DNA of 48,569 bases from contig NZ_POJD01000133.1 in assembly GCF_002960445.1 (NCBI RefSeq), positions 1-48,569 on the forward strand. Direction: 5' to 3'. Below, piece by piece: positions 45,827-48,569 of this stretch. The notes below the pieces were generated by a model. The model was not told the DNA's origin and searched no databases. It was given only the letters and a program-made list of their open reading frames with translations. How positions within the stretch are numbered: position 1 is the stretch's first letter; each line of letters opens with the position of its first letter. The translations under genes were made by a program, and so were the position numbers. This stretch comes from Streptococcus suis. GTDB lineage: Bacteria > Bacillota > Bacilli > Lactobacillales > Streptococcaceae.

Positions 45827-46117
45827 TTATAGAACTTTCTTGTCAAATAGATCGGTAACATTATGTGCTCGTTCTTCTTTGATGTGAGTATATTGTTTGG
45901 TTGTTTGAAGGCTTGCATGTCCCAGGAAGTGCATGACATCTTCTGGTCTAGCTCCAGCAATGAGCGATTGAGTGGTAAAGAAGTGACGCATAATGTGTGG
46001 AGTGATATAGATACCACATTCCTCACTTACTCGTTTAAAAATTTTGTTTAAAAAAGCAGGTCTTTCCAAATAGTATTTATATACTTTCCCAAAAATAGCA
46101 ATCCGCCTATTGTGAGT
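45827..46117 (-). pseudogene. Tyrosine integrase, C-terminal fragment
   Basis: The C-terminal catalytic part of a phage/ICE tyrosine recombinase. PHIMRHFFTTQSLIAGA carries the H-x-x-R box, LGHASLQTT the second catalytic His, and TKQYTHI the nucleophile Tyr. The frame is open upstream only to TAA at 46118-46120, giving 96 codons including an upstream R-R-I-A-I-F-G stretch; a full integrase has about 350-400 residues. No start with a ribosome site exists, so it is a remnant that cannot integrate. The minus-strand orientation, running toward cysK, is usual for an integrase at an element end. Confidence 0.85.
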
Positions 46118-46266
46118 TTATAAACCACCTTATCGGTAATAGTCCTATCTCGCTTAAATGCTCCAATTTCTATGAGCATATCAAAGTTAGTCATAGTTTG
46201 GAAACGACTGTCGGATTGACTTAATAAGATTTTATACTCACTTAAACTATAGATGACATTATTTTT
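46048..46266 (-). pseudogene. Unidentified gene fragment overlapping the integrase remnant
   Basis: A 72-codon open frame between two stops in a different frame from the integrase. It reads SLSEYKILLSQSDSRF, then F-D-M-L-I-E-I-G-A-F-K-R-D-R and K-V-V-Y-K-L-T-I-G-G. The regular residue pattern looks protein-like, but there is no start codon at the 5' end. It overlaps the integrase frame by 70 bp, so the join between two decayed genes lies here. The family is not recognised. Confidence 0.45.
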
Positions 46267-46277
46267 TTAGACAGCAT

Positions 46278-46292
46278 TGCGGTTTAACCGCA
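46278..46292. other. Perfect 7-bp dyad in the prophage remnant
   Basis: TGCGGTT-T-AACCGCA. There is no T-run on either side, so it may be a protein-binding site rather than a terminator. Confidence 0.4.
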
Positions 46293-46296
46293 CAAA

Positions 46297-46326
46297 ACCA
46301 ACCAAACTAGAAAGGAGAAGGGGATG
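46297..46326 (+). repeat. 30-bp direct repeat, copy 1
   Basis: ACCAACCAAACTAG followed by AAAGGAGAAGGGGATG. It matches the segment at 46651-46680 at 29 of 30 positions and contains the ribosome site and start codon of a small gene. Confidence 0.8.
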
Positions 46327-46458
46327 GAAGAAGATAAAAAAGCTAACCTTGAAATTGTTACAAGGCTAGCTGGAAAGGTTATTAAGGCAACTGTTTCTGA
46401 ATTACCTCATGAATTTTCTGAGCAAGCAACGGTTGAAGTTGAGAAGAAAAATCGTTAG
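46324..46458 (+). CDS. Small ORF of 44 residues in the prophage remnant
   Basis: ATG at 46324 with a good AAAGGAG site 7 bp upstream. The product is charged and lacks membrane segments (MEEDKKANLEIV, then a V-I-K-A-T-V-S-E-L stretch and E-V-E-K-K-N-R). Not recognised. Its last 77 bp overlap a convergent ORF on the other strand, so it may be a truncated phage gene. Confidence 0.5.
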   Translation: MEEDKKANLEIVTRLAGKVIKATVSELPHEFSEQATVEVEKKNR

Positions 46459-46609
46459 CCATTGCTATAGACATAACTTGGATAAACTCAGACAAGTTAT
46501 TTGCTTTAAAATCTTCCGGAACTTCTTTAGGTTGGTATGTATTTGCTAATTTCAATACAACCTGTCTAAAGTCGCCATCAAAGTTTATTTGAATTTGCTT
46601 AGAATTCAT
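46382..46609 (-). CDS. Small soluble protein of 75 residues, minus strand
   Basis: ATG at 46609 has a near-perfect AAGGAGGTGA ribosome site 5 bp upstream, the strongest evidence it is real. The product has N-S-K-Q-I-Q-I-N-F-D-G-D-F at the start and a helical, Gln-rich end; no motif is recognised. It faces and overlaps the 44-residue ORF. It lies between the two 30-bp repeats. Confidence 0.6.
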   Translation of the reverse strand: MNSKQIQINFDGDFRQVVLKLANTYQPKEVPEDFKANNLSEFIQVMSIAMANDFSSQLQPLLAQKIHEVIQKQLP

Positions 46610-46650
46610 AAAGTCACCTCCTTTCAGTTTTATTGTAGCACAGGAGGAGG

Positions 46651-46680
46651 ACCAACCAAACTAGAAAGGAGAAAGGGATG
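46651..46680 (+). repeat. 30-bp direct repeat, copy 2
   Basis: It differs from copy 1 at one base and again ends in the start codon of a small gene. The two copies flank 354 bp, consistent with a duplication or recombination. Confidence 0.8.
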
Positions 46681-46803
46681 AGACCAAAACGGTATCCCTA
46701 TCAAGGAAAGAATAAAGTACCTGCTATGAAGCAAGTTCTAAATTCTAAAGATGGTTTAGTATCTATACTTTTGAGTAAAAAACTTATTCAGTTTCAAAAG
46801 TAA
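46678..46803 (+). pseudogene. Truncated phage gene, 41-residue N-terminal fragment
   Basis: ATG at 46678 with an AAAGGAGAAAGG site. It reads MRPKRYPYQGKNKVPA and then stops at TAA (46801-46803). In the same frame the sequence continues directly into the next gene as K-T-I-Q-V-P-A-S-M-T-Y-K-D-W. This looks like a gene that lost its middle by deletion, the end now being shared with the next ORF. The original product is not established. Confidence 0.55.
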
Positions 46804-46827
46804 AAGACTATTCAAGTCCCTGCTAGC

Positions 46828-47448
46828 ATGACCTATAAGGACTGGTATGAGAAGTATGTGGATAAAACTACCGATTTGGTTGAAAACAGCGCACAAAAGT
46901 TGTATAATCAAGGTATGGAAAATCATATTGAGATTGATAAATTTACCCCTTGTTTAGAAGAAGTTAAGACCGGTAAAATTATTAAGACAAATTATTTAAA
47001 GAGTCAATTGATTACCAAGTCAGAATCGATGGAATTACAAAAACAAGGTTGGTTGTTTGATTGGTCGATTCCCCAAACGAATGGTTATGACGTTTATAAG
47101 TTATATCGTCAAAATTCTAAGAGAATTGAAGGGATGATTGCTTTAAAAGTTGACCATAGCAACAGTGCTGTCCATATTGATATTGTTGAAAATTCTCCTA
47201 AAAATAGAGGCGCTGATAAAGAATATTATGGGGTAGGCGGTCACTTATTTGCTATTGCTACAAAGGTCAGCTATACAGAGAGTTTTGAAGGGTTTACCTA
47301 TTTCACTGCTAAAACAGATTTGGTTAAGCATTATCAAAAAGAATTGGGGGCTAAAGTCGTAGCAGGTCGGGTTATGGCTATTGATGAACAAGCTGCATTT
47401 AATTTATTAAGTAAATATGAACTTATTGAGGAGGATAAAAATGACTAG
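46828..47448 (+). CDS. GNAT-fold-like protein in a phage head region
   Basis: 206 residues. The first 11 (MTYKDWYEKYV) and the in-frame upstream codons look like the end of a phage head-morphogenesis protein of the SPP1 gp7 type (memory-based). The rest resembles a GNAT acetyltransferase: GMIALKVDHSNSAVHIDIVE strands, the G-V-G-G-H-L-F-A acetyl-CoA loop position, and the closing YFTAKTDLVKHYQKELGA with V-M-A-I-D. The acetyl-CoA pyrophosphate loop is imperfect, so activity is unsure. There is no good ribosome site before ATG 46828. It overlaps the next gene by 8 bp. Confidence 0.6.
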   Translation: MTYKDWYEKYVDKTTDLVENSAQKLYNQGMENHIEIDKFTPCLEEVKTGKIIKTNYLKSQLITKSESMELQKQGWLFDWSIPQTNGYDVYKLYRQNSKRIEGMIALKVDHSNSAVHIDIVENSPKNRGADKEYYGVGGHLFAIATKVSYTESFEGFTYFTAKTDLVKHYQKELGAKVVAGRVMAIDEQAAFNLLSKYELIEEDKND

Positions 47449-47626
47449 AGAAGAAATGAAATCTTTTGCAAGGTTAGATGAAGCTGTTGATAGAATTGCG
47501 GATGGTCGTTATACAACTCCTTCAGAAAATATGCCTAAATATAATATCAGAGCTGTTATGATAGAAGCGGAGCGACTTGGACGGCCGTTGACTGAAAAGG
47601 AAGCTAAAAAATTTTTAACTATGTAA
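47441..47626 (+). CDS. 61-residue partner protein of the GNAT-like gene
   Basis: ATG at 47441 with GAGGAGG just upstream. The sequence (FARLDEAVDRIADGRYTTPS, then KYNIRAVMIEAERLGRPLT and E-K-E-A-K-K-F-L) is highly charged and helical. Unrecognised. It starts inside the last codons of the GNAT-like gene (8-bp overlap), so the pair is translationally coupled; an antitoxin-like or regulatory partner is one possibility, unproven. A terminator follows. Confidence 0.65.
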   Translation: MTREEMKSFARLDEAVDRIADGRYTTPSENMPKYNIRAVMIEAERLGRPLTEKEAKKFLTM

Positions 47627-47629
47627 AAT

Positions 47630-47657
47630 AAGCATTCGAGAAATCGGGTGTTTTTTT
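47630..47657 (+). terminator. Terminator after the GNAT-like pair
   Basis: AAGCATTCGA pairs with TCGGGTGTTT (with G-U pairs), GAAA loop, then seven T. Confidence 0.7.
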
Positions 47658-47681
47658 GTTGCAAAAAAATAGGAGGAAACT

Positions 47682-47927
47682 ATGAACAAGCGTATTAAGA
47701 AGAAACGTTGGCTTGAAATTAAGTTAGCTGAGTGTTTAGCTCGTGAGCATTTGCTTATGTCAGCTGTGACTGAGCAGAATGACAAGATTGTTGAGCAGGC
47801 AAAAGAAATCACTGAACTACGTTCCATTATAGAACGCAATGCCCAGGCTACCAATTCAAGGTTTGACAAAATCGAGAAGCAAGTGGCTAATAGTAATGCC
47901 AAGAAATCTTGGTTTAGTAGAAAGTAG
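47682..47927 (+). CDS. Small coiled-coil phage protein
   Basis: 81 residues. Basic start (MNKRIKKKRWLEIK), then a helical heptad region (about 20-65; EQNDKIVEQAKEITELRSII) and a W-F-S-R-K end. TAGGAGGAAACT precedes the ATG. Typical of small late-region phage genes; function unknown. Confidence 0.65.
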   Translation: MNKRIKKKRWLEIKLAECLAREHLLMSAVTEQNDKIVEQAKEITELRSIIERNAQATNSRFDKIEKQVANSNAKKSWFSRK

Positions 47928-47935
47928 GAGAAAAA

Positions 47936-48127
47936 ATGGAAAAAACAAGTTATTATCTTTTTGAAAAATGGTGAAACATTATTGTTTCAAGATGTAAGTA
48001 ATGTGGATGTGACAGATGAATATGTTGCTTTCGATTACTTTGGAAAGAGTACAAATCAAGAAAAAGTGGTGCTTTCTACTTTGACAATATTGCAGGTTGG
48101 TCTGCATCAACTGGACTTTTACAATAG
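47936..48127 (+). pseudogene. Small phage gene with two compensating poly-A frameshifts
   Basis: ATG at 47936 has an AGGAG site. The ATG frame stops after 12 codons. Removing one A from the six-A run at 47940-47945 gives MEKQVIIFLKNGETLLFQDV and continues through F-D-Y-F-G-K-S-T-N-Q-E-K. Adding one A in the A-run at 48061-48065 then gives SGAFYFDNIAGWSASTG and a stop at 48125-48127. The two indels restore one 63-residue protein. The gene is either broken or mis-sequenced. No function is known. Confidence 0.65.
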
Positions 48128-48179
48128 GAGATGGCCACTCATCTTGACAGCAGGAAAGACTGCAATAATTATATAACTT

Positions 48180-48210
48180 AACCGTGTCGAATTCGATGCG
48201 GTTTTCTTTT
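48180..48210 (+). terminator. Terminator after the frameshifted phage gene
   Basis: AACCGTGTCG pairs with CGATGCGGTT including two G-U pairs, AATT loop, then TTTTCTTTT. Confidence 0.75.
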
Positions 48211-48285
48211 GGTCCAAGCATTGATGACATGAAAAGCTATGGAATAAAGACTAGGGATAGTCTGTAAAAAAATAGGAGGTTCGCA

Positions 48286-48569
48286 ATGAACGAAGAAACA
48301 CAAACAGTCGAAGCGGTCGAAGATGACAAACAGGTAGCAGCTGAACCTGAACAAGTCACAACAGACCCAAAAGACGAAAAGAAGTACACTGATGCCGATG
48401 TTGATGCCATCATTGACAAGAAATTCGCTAAATGGAAGGCAGAACAGGAAAAAGCTGAATCAGAAGCTAAGAAATTAGCCAAGATGAACGCCGAAGACAA
48501 GCAGAAGTACCAGCTTGACAAGCGTGAACAGGACCTGGCTGACCGTGAAGCAGAAATCACACGCCGAGA
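48286..48569 (+). CDS. Phage capsid scaffolding protein (DUF4355-like), N-terminal part
   Basis: The gene runs off the window; 94 residues are visible. Acidic start (MNEETQTVEAVEDD), then KYTDADVDAIIDKKFAKWKA and an E/K/A-rich coiled coil with D-R-E-A-E-I, the pattern of Gp46/DUF4355 scaffold proteins that assemble the phage procapsid. ATG at 48286 has a perfect AGGAGG 6 bp upstream. The major capsid gene is expected next, outside the window. Confidence 0.82.
   Translation, partial: MNEETQTVEAVEDDKQVAAEPEQVTTDPKDEKKYTDADVDAIIDKKFAKWKAEQEKAESEAKKLAKMNAEDKQKYQLDKREQDLADREAEITRR

Noticed and set aside
45688..46026. 112-codon minus-strand ORF at the integrase end
   Set aside because: Out-of-frame shadow of the integrase remnant and the GTCGGGG repeats; the catalytic motifs are in the other frame.
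48237..48560. Ser-rich minus-strand ORF at the right edge
   Set aside because: Antisense of the acidic, Lys/Glu-rich scaffold gene, which has a perfect ribosome site.
45599..48569. Integrative conjugative element
   Set aside because: No relaxase, coupling protein or conjugation gene is seen, whereas the scaffold-like gene and gene order fit a prophage.

Overview
The window looks like a chromosomal segment of a low-GC Streptococcus, most probably Streptococcus suis. The basis is gene content and order: rsmH-ftsL-pbp2X-mraY, a CovR-type regulator with no covS, nrdR-dnaB-dnaI-der, fmt-rsmB-stp-stk-liaFSR, and a HAD-cyclophilin fusion beside a cvfD-like gene. The PBP2X numbering also fits S. suis. 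Assignments were made by reading the sequence; no database was searched.

Layout. 1-0.7 kb: C-terminal end of an LPXTG surface protein. 0.7-10 kb: core genes (yidC, acyP, rRNA methyltransferase, HD protein, Bax-inhibitor-like protein, manA, hprK-lgt-DUF948-YtxH operon, MATE pump). 9.9-11.9 kb: ktrB-ktrA potassium uptake. 12.0-15.0 kb: an accessory-looking membrane-protein cassette on the minus strand. It holds a small XRE regulator, three tandem copies of a 66-residue membrane protein, a double DUF3278-like protein and two paralogous membrane proteins, one split by an amber codon. Four palindromes lie upstream of the regulator. 15.0-22.9 kb: division and cell-wall genes, a DEAD-box helicase, trxB. 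22.9-31.3 kb: gnd, a large intergenic repeat, covR, AI-2E-type exporter, nrdR, dnaB, dnaI, nitroreductase, der. 31.3-35.2 kb: two paralogous membrane proteins and a SWIM-SNF2 helicase. 35.4-42.8 kb: fmt-rsmB-stp-stk, then liaF-liaS-liaR. 42.9-45.6 kb: HAD-cyclophilin, S1-domain protein, cysK. From about 45.65 kb to the end: a decayed prophage with an integrase tail, gene fragments, a GNAT-like cassette, a doubly frameshifted gene and the start of a capsid scaffold gene.

How the genes connect. HprK belongs to carbon catabolite control. Stp/Stk, PBP2X, FtsL, MraY, YidC and LiaFSR together cover cell-wall synthesis and envelope-stress sensing; the CovR-like protein may be an extra Stk target because it has Ser where the phospho-acceptor Asp should be and keeps a hydroxyl residue at position 65. 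DnaB, DnaI and Der cover replication initiation and ribosome assembly.

Most notable points: (1) PBP2X carries L437, T445, S467, F525 and S551, the combination I recall from penicillin-resistant S. suis; (2) the CovR-like regulator lacks the conserved phosphorylation Asp and has no adjacent kinase; (3) the 12-15 kb cassette looks like an uncharacterised self-regulated membrane system that grew by a 250-bp duplication carrying the tail of its own regulator gene; (4) a prophage remnant holds an overlapping GNAT-like/small-protein pair and a gene with two compensating poly-A indels.
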